Below, piece by piece: positions 10,077 to 21,650 of a stretch of DNA of 64,000 nucleotides. Position 1 is the first letter of the stretch, and each line of letters starts with the position of its first letter. A model generated the notes under the pieces. That model saw only the letters and a list, made by a program, of their open reading frames with translations. It was not told the DNA's origin and made no database searches. This DNA is from Micropterix aruncella (lineage: Eukaryota; Arthropoda; Insecta; Lepidoptera; Micropterigidae): contig OX155980.1 in assembly GCA_944548615.1 (NCBI GenBank), positions 57,905,494-57,969,493 on the forward strand. Reading direction: 5' to 3'. The position numbers were made by a program, and so were the translations under genes.

Positions 10077-10690
10077 GTGGATATGTCACCTACAACAGGC
10101 GAATCCGCCACCTTAGGAAGGTATAACAATATTGATTATTCTTTCGATCGTGTGATGAACGAAGATACTTGGGGTCGAATCTTGCCCGTGAGAGTTCAAC
10201 GCCCTACCGTGGCACTGAGAAGTGAACTCAGCGGGCAGCCTCGTGCCCTCACTACCAGATTTAGCTGGATTTCCCCGTCGTTTCGTCTGGTCACTGGTCC
10301 GAAGCGCCTGCGCGACCTCTACCTGATGTTAGCAGTAATTCAGGTCAAATTTATCGCGGACTGTGGCGTCCTCTGTCCGCTTATCACTTAGAAACTGGTG
10401 ACCAGCGAGTCGTTTCGATAGTAGCTGACATCAGGTCAACATCCACCCAAAGCTGCTTAGGAAACGTATAAGAGCATTTCCAGACCCCCTCCCCCTGGTT
10501 ATTAACCGGAGTGCACAGTCGATTGGATGATGCTGCACAATGCGCAATCCGCCCAACAACGCCCGAAGGCCGTCCCCCAGAAGAAATGATCCATCTGTCG
10601 CGACAGGGGAAACAGAGTCCCTATCAGGTTCGACCTCTTCGAGAATGCTACCGGATGGAGGCTGAACCGTGAGTTTTGCCGATCCACGTT
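10077..10690 (-). repeat. Family A retroposon, copy A3
   Basis: Read in reverse it ends with the family 3' signature (GATTCGCCTGTTGTAGGTGAC), and it matches A1 and A7 through its length. Landmarks are CGGGCAGCCTCG, GCGACCTCTACCTG and TGACATCAGGTCAACATCCA. No clear target duplication was found. Confidence 0.7.
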
Positions 10691-10694
10691 AACG

Positions 10695-12540
10695 AGGGGG
10701 TCTTAATGGTGGTCCACTTTGGCGACCGCCGTGAACCTTTTTTTCATCAGGTTGTCGGTTCTGCGAGCTATAAGTATGGCCTGCCCATTGCCATTTCAAG
10801 TTGGTAATTTTATGAGCTAGGTGTCATGTCGATGTCAGTGACCTTGGTTCTTCTGCGGATTTCCTCATTTCCGATCCTATCACGCAATGAATCTCCAATG
10901 ATAAGCCTATCCATGGATCGTGGCGCGACAATGAGCTTATGTTTGAGGCCAAGAGTTATCGACCACGTCTCAGTGCCGTGTCATTGTCGTAGTCCACAAA
11001 CGTTAGGCATAGTGGCCGATTATACTCTTCCGTGTTCTGTATGATCTGCCGTAGTGTGTCGATGTGGTCTACACTCTACGGTACTAAAGCCTTTACGGAA
11101 CCCAGCTTGTTCGGGAGGTTGGACTCTCGCGTCTTAGGCGTCACTGCTGGTGGATCGGTTTCTTCTGGGGGATCGCTTCCTGGCGCTACTGAACGGTTTG
11201 CGTACCGTTCGGCGACGCCAATCGGCTGTGCACTCTGACTAATTGCTGAAGGAGTCTGGAGACTATTGAAATATACTATCTCCTCAGCGGGCTGAATGTT
11301 GACCTGTCGAAATAACCATTAGGCTGCCTGATTCTGAATTCAGAGCCGGGCAAAAGACGCCATAGATTTAAACTGAATCACCGCAGTATACACGGCAGGT
11401 AGAGGTTTCGCAAGCGACTTCAGACCCGTGGCCAGTCGGGGGGGGGGGGGGGGGGGTTGAAGGTATCCTGATGGTTAATTCCAGATGGAGATATCCTACC
11501 AAAACTGGTAGAGAGGGGGCGAGGCTGCCCGCTGCGTACCTTACCCGGTGCCTCGCCGTAAAGCGTTGGCCTCTGTCGGGTTGGTGGCTTTGCTGGACGG
11601 TAGGTGTTAACCGTCCCAAAGTCTTCTACGCTCATCCCACGGCTGAAAGAACGATCACATATCGTTATACCGGCCTGGAGTGACAGGTTCGCCCGTTCTA
11701 GTCGACACCGTCCAACTGTTCGGGAGGTTGGAAGTCGTAGAGCCTACGAGTGAGGCGATTTGTAATTATTCTCGAAAACAGCTTATATACGTGCCTCAAC
11801 AGCGAAATGGGCCTGTAGTTCTTTAATAGGGTGTTGTCACTTTTCTTAAAGAACAGTACCACTACGGTCCTGCTCCACGCCTTCGGCGTAGTACCTTCGC
11901 AGATGACGGAATTGAATAACTTCTGAAGGACTTTAAGTACTGGTTTTCCAAAACCAGCTTTCAGTAGTTCTGAAGTGATTCCGTCTTCTTCAGGTACCTT
12001 ATTGTTTTTGAGCTGCTTGAGAGCTGTTCGGATCTTACATAGGCTTGACGTCCGTGATGTCTTTTGTGCAGTGATGGGTTAGACGAGCTCTAGCTTCGCT
12101 TGTGCTAGAATCAGGGCTTTGCGACGAGGTTTATAACTGTCCATATAATTTCTTGAATTCCCGCAAAATCTCTGGCTTTGACGAAATAAAACTGCCGCTA
12201 TCAATCTTTAGCTTTGTCAACTGGCTTTGCCCTATGGACATGTCTTTTGAGGACACTTTGGAGCCTTTATGGCACTCTATTGCATTTTTAATACAATTTG
12301 TATTAAATATACTCAAATCGTGTCGCGTGGACTTGAATACCTGTCTATTGAGCAGGCTGTAGTTCGACATTTCCACTGAATACTGCAGTTTCATTTCGTT
12401 TCGTTCTGCCATGGGTTTGAGAGTTCCTATTTTTGCGTTGGGTTTTAAAGAGCTCCAACCCTTCCGCATGGACAGTTTCCACCAGCCTGTTCAGCCAGCA
12501 TTGTTCATCTTATCCACCGTCTCACATTCAGCCATATATT
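10695..12540 (-). mobile_element. RTE-clade LINE, reverse transcriptase region, split by family A copy A4
   Basis: Minus-strand translation gives the RTE order: linker (QLTKLK then SSKPEILREF), reverse transcriptase fingers (ALKQLKNNKVPEEDGITSEL, GTTPKAWSRTVVVLFFKK, NTLLKNYRPISLLRHVYKLF), then FQPPEQAGFRKGFST. The palm is mostly deleted. The C-terminal part follows (TETWSITLGLKHKLIV, EEIRRRTKVTDID, LKWQWAGHT). The element is cut at 11124-11716 by a family A copy; removing the insert and one 16-bp duplication restores FQPPEQAGFR. Frameshifts and the deletion make it inactive. Confidence 0.85.
11108..11732 (+). repeat. Family A retroposon, copy A4, with exact 16-bp target duplication
   Basis: The insert (11124-11716) is flanked by TGTTCGGGAGGTTGGA at 11108-11123 and 11717-11732. 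The host is the minus-strand RTE, whose reading frame confirms the empty site. It begins part-way into the family (CTCTCGCGTCTTAGG) and ends TAGTCGACACCGTCCAAC. A run of about 20 G lies near 11440. Variable 5' starts, a common 3' end and duplications of 14-17 bp suggest target-primed reverse transcription. Confidence 0.85.
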
Positions 12541-13440
12541 GAAAACGATTTTGGAGTTATATCTAATATGGAATGAATAACCAGTAGATATAAAAAAGGC
12601 GAGGTCTCAAGAATGAGCCAAGATGGTCTGTTCTACGCACTTACTCCGTACTGACGACATGAGCAGCTAGCTTCTTCCCATTAGTTTTATAGTTAGTTTT
12701 TACTTCAGTCATTTTTCACATTTTAACATTTTACCACACCACAACCGCCTCAAATCGCGAAAGTCATTCTCGAATCGCACACAACCGCTCCAAGAGTCAA
12801 CTTTGAACCGCATCACTTAATTGAGGGCTTCACTTGTCGAGGATGAAAAGGAACAGATAGCAGCAGGGTCCTATTACCTCTATACCACCTAGCGTAGTCT
12901 TAGCAGACTGAGGATTGGTGTGACAAGATGCCGAGCCAATGTCGTTCGTTGGAGCTACACAAAGAATCGAATATGCGACAGTGGAACGCAACATGATGAA
13001 GACCAACTCCTAACCATCACACACCAGCGACGATAAGAGGCGAAGACTGCGACGTATCCCATCCTACCGTTTAGCAAAGCCACTAACCCGACAGAAACCA
13101 ACGCCTTACGGCGAGGCACCGGGTAAGGTAATAGCGGGCAGCCTCGCCCCTTGTCTACCAGTTTTGAAGATTGCGGGAAGAGGCGAAGATGACCTACAAT
13201 AGGCGAACGACAGGGACATTCAGGCCGCATACTTTTAAAGAGACGTGTCAGTTATTTTTAACAAAGTTCAGTTATTTTGTTGTGAATTGTGTGAATTGAA
13301 TTTATTATAATATAATTATTTTTATAAAATTTGAGTCTTTTTACCATTTTATAGTGTAGTAGTTTCAATTTATGATAAAGAAGACCAGGTTTAGGATTGG
13401 AATAAATAGTTGGATAAATAAATAAATTGATATGAAATAA
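12541..13440. other. Mixed region with a short family A piece
   Basis: A family A fragment on the minus strand lies at about 13098-13165 (ACGGCGAGGCACCGGG, GCGGGCAGCCTCGCC). The part at 12860-13060 has a LINE-like look (GCAGACTGAGGATTGGTGTG) but no readable domain. 13250-13440 is AT-rich with nothing recognised. Confidence 0.4.
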
Positions 13441-13674
13441 AGAGGAGCCGATGCACTGAAGTGGGCGGGGCGATGGACCTCCCGTCGATATCGACCTGAA
13501 AAAATAAGCGCAGAAGTCGACTCGCAAGAATACACCGACTTATCCGGGCGGCCATTCACTCCACATGTCAAATTCCAAGAAAGGACGTACCGCGAAACGA
13601 GAATGAGACCGACATTTCTCAAAAGGAAGAGAAGGCACACGAGGGACAAAACATTCTACACATTCTTTGCTTGA
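13441..13674 (+). CDS. Unidentified open frame, 77 codons, no start ATG
   Basis: The frame runs from a TAA at 13438 to a TGA at 13672. Its second half looks protein-like: SQEYTDLSGRPFTPHVKF, then a basic stretch (RPTFLKRKRRHTRDKTF) ending in YTFFA. It stands between AT-rich sequences and could be a single exon, a retrocopy end or chance. No family is recognised. The opposite strand also has frames here, so coding is unproven. Confidence 0.22.
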   Translation, partial: RGADALKWAGRWTSRRYRPEKISAEVDSQEYTDLSGRPFTPHVKFQERTYRETRMRPTFLKRKRRHTRDKTFYTFFA

Positions 13675-13917
13675 ATATGGGATTTTAATTTTGTCGGGAT
13701 CACGTTTTTTTAAAGTTAATGCACAAAAAACATAGTAGCTAATTTACAAAATGAAGTTTCTAGTAAAGTTCTAGTTCTAGTGTATCGATAGTAAAAGCCA
13801 ACCCATTCCAGCTCGGTTGATTATTCATAGTTGCTATAACTCCTGACACTGTAGTTAAGCGCCTTTAGAAAGAGTAGGTATCTTCTATTAAATATCTATG
13901 TAGGTATCACCATTGAT

Positions 13918-14480
13918 TATATAGGGTATTAGATTGCTCAATGTCATAATACTTTGTCGCAGCTAGGAATTTACTAAGAAACGCAACGTGTAGGTGGCAA
14001 TTACAGTTCCAAATATTGATTATTCTACTTTTATGTTCGATATGGCGGCGTTCGTTGCAGTAAAGCGGCGCACTATAGATGGCGCTCTAGACACGCCCAC
14101 ATTAATATAATAACAAACGTATTTTGAAATCATAGCTTTTATTATTTTAATATTATTTACATATAGATGACAATTTTTAATTTGGTATACAGGTTTCGAT
14201 AAGCAATAGTTAAGCACTTTAAATTCAGATATACTAATAGATGGCTTTCTATCTCTCCCTAATATTTTTGTTATTTAATCAGCTTATAAAGAAATGCGAT
14301 AGATAGCACTAATAATTAAATGTTATTATCGTTGTTATTGGTTTAATTATTGGGTATTTATAATAGATCAGTCCTTTATAAAATACCATTCAATATCAGT
14401 GGTATAGTATATGGCCAAATAAATTGCTATGAGTTTAGAAAGACAATGCTATCGGCTTCACCTGTATGTCGATAGCGTAA
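13918..14480 (+). mobile_element. Family B MITE-like element, copy B2
   Basis: It opens with ATATAGGGTATTAGATTGCT and follows the full family order: GATGGCACTC-type motif, GGCGGCGCACTATAGATGGC, TTTTTAATTTGGTATACAGG, AGATGGC repeats, CCAAATAAATTGCTATGAG. The right terminus is lost. No protein is encoded. Seven other copies or fragments occur in this window. Confidence 0.7.
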
Positions 14481-15685
14481 AAGGTTAACAAAACGTAATA
14501 AGGGATTGACTTGTCGTTCATACGCTAACACTATGCTGCATGATCACAAAATAACATCACATTCTAACGCACACGTCCCGTCAATCAAACGAATCCCTCC
14601 TTCTAAACGGTACTAATCTATGGATGACCTTTCTGTGGGCATAAAAAAGGATGTCCACTGGAAGGTTTTAAATATGGGCTGCACTACACATTTGCTTGAT
14701 ACCTCAAAGTTGGATAATACAGCTATTATTTCATACAGCTATTTTCAAAAACAACAATATTTCTGCTTAAAACTATATATTTTTGTAGTATATTCTTTTT
14801 AAAGTGATACCTACAGGCAGTTTAACTGAGTCTCTCTGATAACAAAACTAATAATTCTTCCTCAATTTGTAGTGGCTTTGATTTTTCTACATTATTCTAA
14901 ATAGTCGTAACCAATGAGGTGATTTTTTACTTCTCCAACGAAATATGTTGTGTTACACGGAGTATGTAAATGGGAACCAAAACTAAGAATTCGAATTCGC
15001 ACCTGATCTCCACCTCTTGAAATCCTGTGAATACAAAAAAATACGATTTCTGCGAAATGTCTGTCTGTGGGTGTGATGCTATGTTTAAAATCGTAGTCTC
15101 CAGCGGCATCCGATAGGGAACATATTATCACTTCAGAGCAGAGTCTGTGCCAATGCCTACATCCATCTACCTACACCCAAATATTACCATACATATGGGA
15201 TCCAATATAGTGGGCAGAGGACATTTTATTTAAAATTAAATGCGTTCCTTCTCACTCCATCGGTAAAATGTTAAAGCCAAACCGCCCTGAAAAAAAGTAA
15301 TGCGCCATAAATTACAGGTGCATATTATTTATGGGATTTTAAAAGCATAGACAAGCTGCCGTGGCAATACAATCTCACCCGAAGAGGACGACACATGGCA
15401 TAGCTGGCCAGCGGGTGACAAACACGGCGGAGCAAGTCTGGCGCTTGAAAGTACGCGAACTTAAAGGACATCCACCTATAAGACTGGTGACGTTCCATCC
15501 GGTGCGAGGTCTGAGGGGAGGTGCTTCTTCCAGCATTGATGTAAAAAAAGAAAAACAAAACATACCATCGTCATCAGACAATGGTGTATTTTGTCTTTCC
15601 TTCTGTTGAGAGATAGCCCTCGCTTGATTTCAACTTCGTCAGTCAGAGCTGTTATATTCGCCTTTTGTTGCCAATATAGATTGAC
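14481..15685. other. No gene recognised
   Basis: AT-rich sequence with several short frames of about 60-80 codons on both strands. The segment 15355-15600 is more GC-balanced, with overlapping frames in both directions but no domain. Nothing is repeated within this window. Confidence 0.3.
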
Positions 15686-15800
15686 GTAACGTCCGTAGCC
15701 GCGTTGAAATACTGGTTCCCGTCAGATCACCGAAGTTAAGCAACGTCGGGCATGGTTAGCAATTGGATGGGTGGCCGCCTGTAAGATAACTGTCAATAGA
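15686..15800 (+). pseudogene. 5S rRNA-derived repeat, copy 1
   Basis: It follows the 5S rRNA order: CGTCCGTAGCCGCGTTGA, then GGTTCCCGTCAGATCACCGA, AAGTTAAGCAACGTCGGGC and GGATGGGTGGCCGCCTG. The 5' part differs from the insect 5S consensus I recall (CCATACCACGTTGA) in the same way as the copy at 30900-31015. That points to one amplified family and not two separate gene copies. The 3' stem is degraded and no T-run terminator follows. It lies about 40 bp upstream of a LINE fragment. Confidence 0.7.
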
Positions 15801-15837
15801 TATTAAGGTTGGCCATGACATTAAAGGGTATAAATGT

Positions 15838-17960
15838 TGTAAAGCATTCAACCGGGTCGATAATGACATATTGCTCAGGAAACTGGCAACAGTGGGGTGC
15901 TCACATACACTCCTGTAGTTCTTCGCCAGTTACCTGAGAGACCGCCAGCAATTCGTTAAATATGGGACATCAACATCAGATTTGTACTTTACATACTCTG
16001 GGGTAAGCCAGGGATCAAATCTGGGCCCATTACTGTTTAATTTGCTCATGAATACATTGCCAGACGTGGTTACAAAAACCAACTGCCTGATTTTCGCGGA
16101 TGACCTAAAATTATTCGCAAGAACGGGCAGTAAAGAATCCTGTATATTACTACAGGATGACATAGACGCCTTGTATCTTTGGAGCATAAACCACAAGCTA
16201 TACTTCAATACCGGAAAATGTTCTATCATGACGTACTCGCGAGGTGACGCCCCCTTGTAAATAGTTATGACATTGATAGCAAGGCACTATCACGAGTAAA
16301 TTAAACAAGGGACCTAGGAGTGACCTTTGACTCACGGTTGACATACAGATAGCACATCTACACCCTTGTTGATAATTCTTACAAATTGCTTGGTTTTGTG
16401 ATGCGGAGCATGAGGCAGTTCAACAACACATTTGTCATGAGCATCCTATTCAATTCCCTAATTCGGAGCAGATTAGAAGTCAACGCGGCAATATGGAATC
16501 CTTACGAAAATAGCTACATATCCAGGCTGGAGAGTATACAGAAACGCTTTCTGAGTTTCCTGTACTTTAAACAGCATGGATATTGCAGCATGGATATATC
16601 CCTTTCTATATCCTACGGAATTTTCTCTGGGGATGGTTGGGTACAACTTACTAAGCATAAGAAGAGATTGGCTGGCAATCTGCCACATATATAGACTGCA
16701 TACAGCCGTATTCACAGTCGATACTTAAGTACACCTTAAGGGAACACTCACTCGAGTGACACTCAAGTACCACCCTCAAATTTGCTATTCATAGTCGTTA
16801 CTTAAGGGCTCCCTTCAGTGAGTATGCACTTAAGGGACCCTCAAGCAATTGGATTCATTTCTAATTCGAAACTAATACATTCCTATTACACGGTCTATAG
16901 AGTTTTCGTTGTCTTTGAACAAAATGATTGTGCTCTATTGTTGAAAAAACCCGTCGCTGCATCAGCTGTTGTCACTGACGTTTGCTCGACGTCGGAGTAT
17001 TTTTCTTGTCGATTTCTTGATCGATTTCCTCGATGCGCTCTTTCGTCTTTTTCGTTTTGCCTTTTGCTAGTTCGCCCCGAATTTCGATGCAGAATTTCTT
17101 TACCTAGGAATTAGCAAAAAATATGGGTAGAAATAATAGCTGTGGTTGGCATTGTATGGCTGATTGCCGGTGGCGAAGAATTTCAGTGCCAGCACTAACT
17201 GTATCAGGCGGAATCGGAAATCCGCGGTTTTCGTTAGAACCCATGACAGAATCAGAAAACATTTGAATGGCGAGGCGGAAATGTTTTTTAAACTCTCCAG
17301 GAAAGTAGAAGTCAAGGAGATTGTTGAAATCCCTTACGTAACTACGCGTGCGACGTGGTAAATACAGCTTATAAAATCGGTCAAATCATTAGAAACCATA
17401 GAGTTATAGAAATAATGGATTTAATTCACAAAATCACGCATTAATTAGTGGAATACTCAACGCGCACTCGCCAAAGTGAGCTCGAGACCACACTTGAATT
17501 TGACAGTTCAAAACTTATGAAATGTCGGCCATTTTAGCTTCCTCGACACTCAAGTATTGTCTCTGAATACAAAAATGTATGGAAGATGCCTCCCTTAAGG
17601 GCACACTCGAGTAGCCTACTTGAGTGCTTACTTAAGTATGGTTTCTGAATAGTAATCTGACAAGTTAGGGCACACTTGAGTTGAGGGACCCCTTGAGTGT
17701 CGACTCTGAATACGGCTGTTAGGGGGTTAGTTGATAATCCGACCATCCTTAGAAGAATCGGTCTGAAGTATTGTTTGCGTTACCGCGAGCTAGAACTAAC
17801 ATCTTTCAACACTGCTTCACGGTGCGGACACTTCGTACCTACCATAAATGCACTATATTCGGATGAGCCAGAATTCAATATTTGGAATTATGTAGTATGT
17901 AGTATTAAAATTGTTAAAAAGTAGTAACTAGTATAATAAGAAAGGTTAGATAATCATTAA
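15838..17960 (+). mobile_element. LINE family P, reverse transcriptase to C-terminus, split by a Harbinger relic
   Basis: The first part reads KAFNRVDNDILLRKL, YLRDRQQFVKYG, GVSQGSNLGPLLFNLLM and IFADDLKLFARTGS (catalytic ADD), then LNHKLYFNTGKCSIM-like thumb motifs. After a frameshift come YKLLGFVMRSM and NSLIRSRLEVNAAIWNPYEN (16386-16694). The protein then stops at an inserted element (16703-17718) and resumes at about 17722 (LVDNPTILRRIGLKY) through NTASRCGHFVPTINALYSDE to a stop at 17922. The copy at 27990-30420 has the matching VDNPSML. It is frameshifted and 5'-truncated. Confidence 0.8.
16700..17721 (-). mobile_element. PIF/Harbinger-like deletion derivative
   Basis: Ends are inverted: CAGCCGTATTCACAGTCGA on the left and, reverse complemented, CAGCCGTATTCAGAGTCGA on the right. 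Three-base flanks are ATA (16700-16702) and TTA (17719-17721), consistent with a TTA duplication with one change. CTTAAGT/ACTCAAG motifs repeat near both ends. On the minus strand around 17315-17100 the sequence reads FKKHFRLAIQMF and, in another frame, LVLALKFFATGN, the latter matching the N-terminal 'ALxFYATG' motif of Harbinger transposases. The rest of the transposase is absent. Confidence 0.7.
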
Positions 17961-18154
17961 ATATATGTAAGTATAATCGTTTAATATTACGCTGTAAAGT
18001 TTTTCTCTGTCTTGTTTGCTATAGTCTATATATTAGAATGATAATGATAGTAATAGTAATGGAGTAGAGAAATAATAATATTATTAACAGTAGATTTATA
18101 ATAGTAGTCTATAGTAGAATAATAGTTATAATCTAGAATAATAGCATAGAAAAA

Positions 18155-18765
18155 AAATACGTGTGGCACTCGGGGACTGCCGCGGTAAAGCTATTGCATA
18201 GCATTTTTAACAACTTATGCAATTATAATTATTTATTTATTTTATTTTTTCTGATATCAGATAACTGCGCTCTATCGGAAAACGTTGAAATTATTCCGAA
18301 TCATTTGCGGCTACGGAAACAAATGATTCGGAATAATTTAAACGTCTTCCGATAGAGCGCCGCGCACGAATTTTTATTCGATAAAGCAAAATAACGGATT
18401 ATTCGAAAAAATGCGTAGATAAAAAGATAGATAATTACATTATCTTTAAAATGGTGCAGGTTTCATAATAATACGCCAGATAGTATTTGCGTAGTAGTCG
18501 TTTTTGTGTTCGGTTAGACCTAATTTCACAAATTAATTACACTATGTAATATAAACAAAATCTAAAATATTCAAAGCTAAGAATATTAGGAAAATGTTCT
18601 TGTTTAACATATATTTTTTTCGAATCGTAAGCAGTACTCGTTTAGACGTAATTATCAGTTTAAAATCATTAATATTCGTTAAGAAATTTCTTCATTCGGT
18701 CGCCGCGGTGGCCTAGGCCCGCGATAAAAGCTATGCAATAGCTTAATAATTAACGATTTGGAATC
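18155..18765. mobile_element. Family G hairpin element
   Basis: A strong hairpin (18267-18307 pairing with 18320-18360, 39 of 41 matches) lies inside a larger inverted arrangement. AAAGCTATTGCATAGC near 18187 pairs with GCTATGCAATAGCTT near 18730, next to GC-rich caps (GACTGCCGCGGT and CGCCGCGGTGGCCTAGG). It is non-coding. Exact ends are uncertain. Confidence 0.55.
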
Positions 18766-19250
18766 ATCTGTAAGGTTAATTATGTTTTGGGAAATAAATA
18801 AATAAATAAATCAGCCTGTCGCTTTGTCTGTCTGACAGACTATCTGTCCCGTGTGCCATCGCTGCGGCCGTCCATCGCGCCCGCGCCACAATATCCATTG
18901 TGGAGAGCGTGTCGATATCACGCTGGGCGATTTTCGAACTTAGGATATGCGCTTTCGAAATTTGGATTTGGAATCCTTTTATTTTTTTGGCGGGCAGTGT
19001 GCGGAGGAGAGGGGTGTCAGTCCGATGCCCCTCGGCGCGAGCCCGTCTGTCCGTCCGACCGGCCGCGTCCGTCGCCGTCGTCCACACACCCTCCTTCTCT
19101 TGTTTTTTTCCAATGGCAGGGTTGCCAGTACCGAATTACTCTAACTACATATTTATGTAGTATTTACTAATTACTCTAACTACATATTTATATTTATAAA
19201 CCCTACTATTTCGTGTACTTCAAACATGCCTTATTATTTGTATAACCTTT
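18766..19250. other. GC-rich unique segment, no gene assigned
   Basis: Positions 18840-19110 are GC-rich with overlapping frames of about 65-105 codons in four frames. None has a recognisable domain, and the frames follow from low stop-codon density. It could be a promoter or other regulatory island. Confidence 0.3.
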
Positions 19251-19254
19251 CAGT

Positions 19255-19325
19255 TTTAAACCCATGGATTTCGATTAGGCTCTCAGGAATATCAACTACT
19301 GGCTATACATCAGCATTCATCAACT
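19255..19325 (+). mobile_element. LINE C-terminal fragment, related to 42950-43470
   Basis: CCCATGGATTTCGATTAGGC, GCTCTCAGGAATATCAACTA and CATTCATCAACTTT match the same order at 42970-43040 (CCCATGGGTTTCCATTACGC). It is only about 70 bp long. Confidence 0.55.
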
Positions 19326-19329
19326 TTTA

Positions 19330-19507
19330 AGTTTGAATAAATAGGATTAAAATCAATATTATCAAGCGAAATGTAGCTCCCGACGTTTCGACGATTTTGC
19401 AACTGCCGTTGTCTGTCCTGGACAATGGCGATAACAACATCGCCGAAAAGTCCGGTGCTATCAAACTTCACCTGGTAAATTCGTTTTTATCCCATTTATA
19501 ATCTCAG
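19330..19507. mobile_element. Family E foldback element, short copy
   Basis: It shows CTCCCGACGTTTCGACGA, TGCAACTGCCGTTGTC then its partner GACAATGGCGATAACA, and ends GGTAAATTCGTTTTTATCCC before ATTTATAAT. The right end matches the end of the 22786-23242 foldback. Confidence 0.55.
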
Positions 19508-19543
19508 ACAGGTTCGAAATTTCCACTGACACAAGTCTTAGGT

Positions 19544-20196
19544 ACTGTAATGTATCAATGGGAGCTAATGGCCCCGTGCAGTTGAGCCATTATGACCCAT
19601 GTGTTAGGGTCGGCCGAACTCACAGGTCAACACCCATCCGGCAGCTTCCAAGCAGAAGTTCGAGCCCGGGTAGGAATATGTGACTACGGGCCAGTTTCCC
19701 TGGGAATCGTAGCTCGGAAGCTCTTGGTTGGTTTGCGTACCGTGCGGCGTTAGCCAATCGATTGTGCACTCCGACAGATAGGCGGGGAGTCTGCAAACAG
19801 CTTATTTCCTATAGAGCGGGGGCGGTTGTTTACCTTGTGGCAGTCGCTCTTGAAACGACCGTTTGTCTACCCGAAACCGGGTGAATAGATATCGCGATAG
19901 ATTCGGTAGACAGCGAATCACCGCTACACAAGGAAGACGACTGCGCAAGCGACTTCGAACCTGTAACCAGTCGGTAGGCCGAGGAAATCTGGCCACAACT
20001 GGTGCTTGATCTGCCCACTGGGTTAACTACCGGGTGCCGGGCGGTAAGCGGAGCTAGTTAACGGAACTAGATCGTGGATTGTCATTGTCTAAGCCTTTTA
20101 CGCGCATCCCACGACTGAAAGAACAATCACATATCTTTATGCCAGCCTGGGGGTGACAGGGTTGTAATCGACACCGCTTGACTGTAATGTATCAAT
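19544..20196 (+). repeat. Family A retroposon, copy A5, with exact 16-bp target duplication
   Basis: The body (19560-20180) is flanked by ACTGTAATGTATCAAT at 19544-19559 and 20181-20196. It starts GGGAGCTAATGGCCCC, shared with the inner A2 copy, so this may be close to the full-length 5' end. It ends TAATCGACACCGCTTG. A promoter-B-box-like GTTCGAGCCC lies near 19658, but no tRNA fold is evident. Confidence 0.85.
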
Positions 20197-20700
20197 ATTC
20201 ATAATTTGTGAAAGATGAAACTTTTCTAAAGCAAAATGTAATTGAAGTTACTACTACCATCTATCTTATCAAGCAGCACTGGTATGTTTTCACAAATCAA
20301 TGCGGTAATCTGTAAACATTTTTGAGTAAAATTATTTGATTTGATTGGATATGTTGACGCGTTGATTTGATAGTCATAGTCATAGTTTATAATTCCAAAA
20401 AGTACATACTGTGGAATGTGTTCATTGCCGTACAATTATCATTAGGTATATCTTCATTACATGTATATATACTTTATATAAAGGTACGTATGGTTCAATA
20501 ATCAACAAAAAAACACAAAACACAAAAAAAACAATAATAGTCAAAATTTAAAAAAATAATAATCAATAGGTTTTCAAGAATAATCAGTACTAGAGTACTA
20601 CTAAGATAATAAAATATATAATGAAATTACTCTAAGAAAATATAAATAAAATATTGTAGAAGATATAGAAATAATCCATAGCATAATATCCCATAATTAT
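20197..20700. other. AT-rich, no gene recognised
   Basis: It holds simple A-rich runs and (AC/AA)-type strings around 20505-20530. No readable frame longer than about 70 codons. Confidence 0.3.
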
Positions 20701-20704
20701 TTCT

Positions 20705-20935
20705 TAAAAAAAAAGTTTATTCAGCAATAAACAAGTAGATTACATTTATATAATTACATTTTAAACACAACCACAACCTTGTTAAATTTATCTAAGTTAC
20801 AGAGAGTATGGTTGGCTAGGTTTCTTTTCATGCACTTTTTGAATGCCACCTCTTTGAGTTTTTCTATTTCTGTTGGCAGCTGATTAAAAAAAATTAAAGC
20901 CCAAATATAAAAAAGATCTCTTTGGTAGTTTTGGT
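20705..20935 (-). mobile_element. LINE ORF2 C-terminus
   Basis: The minus strand reads LIFFNQLPTEIEKLKEVAFK, then CMKRNLANHTLCNLDKFN, then a stop and an A/T-rich tail. 'F-N-x-L-P-x-x-I ... F-K' is the usual end of jockey-group LINE proteins. Nothing else of the element is present. Confidence 0.6.
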
Positions 20936-21340
20936 ATAGTATGGCAACCCTGCAGTGTCAATGTTGGGCAGGCGGGCGCGCGCGACCGGGCGGAGGACTC
21001 GTCTTCTCGGGGCCGCGCAGCCAGATACAATCTGAGCATATCTATCTTTCTCGGGACATTTTATTTTGGGGAGATGGAAACGAGGTATTTTGTTTCACGC
21101 CGCGTGAATATTCGGCGGTACATTAATCGTGGACGAGCTCGTATTGTAATTGGAGGACTCACAAGCGGGACGCTCGGCCCTTTTCGGCCTCACTCGGGCC
21201 TCTCTACCGCCACGACAAAAAAACATCGCATTGACACGTCTTGTTAATGGTGATATCGGTAACATAACATCGTCAGTGCCTCCTGTTCATTTTATTATTG
21301 GGCGCTACACTCTTCCTCAGCAAGGTAGAGCGATGGTTAT
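20936..21340. other. GC-rich unique segment, no gene assigned
   Basis: Positions 20960-21230 are GC-rich (GGGCAGGCGGGCGCGCGCGA) with plus frames of 61 and 91 codons but no domain. GGCAACCCTGCAG at its left edge is the inverted match of GGCAGGGTTGCC near 19119. Confidence 0.3.
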
Positions 21341-21344
21341 ATGG

Positions 21345-21650
21345 CCTATTAGATTGCTCAATATGGCGCTGATAGCACTCTCCGGCGATACTAATAGCAA
21401 TTTATTTGGCCATCTAGATGGATAATGAATGTTTTTTTTATAAAGGACTGATTGATTATAAAACCAATTGCCTAATCAATGACAACAATAATAACGTTAT
21501 ATTATTTGTGCCATTTATCGCATTTTTATGTAGGCTGATTACATTACAGAAATAATACGGAGAGATTAGAATGCCCTCTGTATACCTAATTAAAATTGAC
21601 ATATGTGTGTAAATAATAATAAAATAATAAGAGTTATGATTAGAAGACGT
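21345..21650 (-). mobile_element. Family B element, copy B3 (internally shortened)
   Basis: It begins CCTATTAGATTGCTCAATAT and continues with GGCGCTGATAGCACTCT, CTAATAGCAATTTATTTGGC and AAAGGACTGATTGATTATAA, the reverse of the family's right half. The other terminus is not found. Confidence 0.6.

Noticed and set aside
12659..12678. A fifth micro-insertion (GAGCAGCTAGCTTCTTCC)
   Set aside because: Similar core, but no matching 8-bp duplication on the two sides.
18776..19170. ORFs of 65-105 codons in the GC-rich patch
   Set aside because: Same reason: overlapping frames on both strands without family features.
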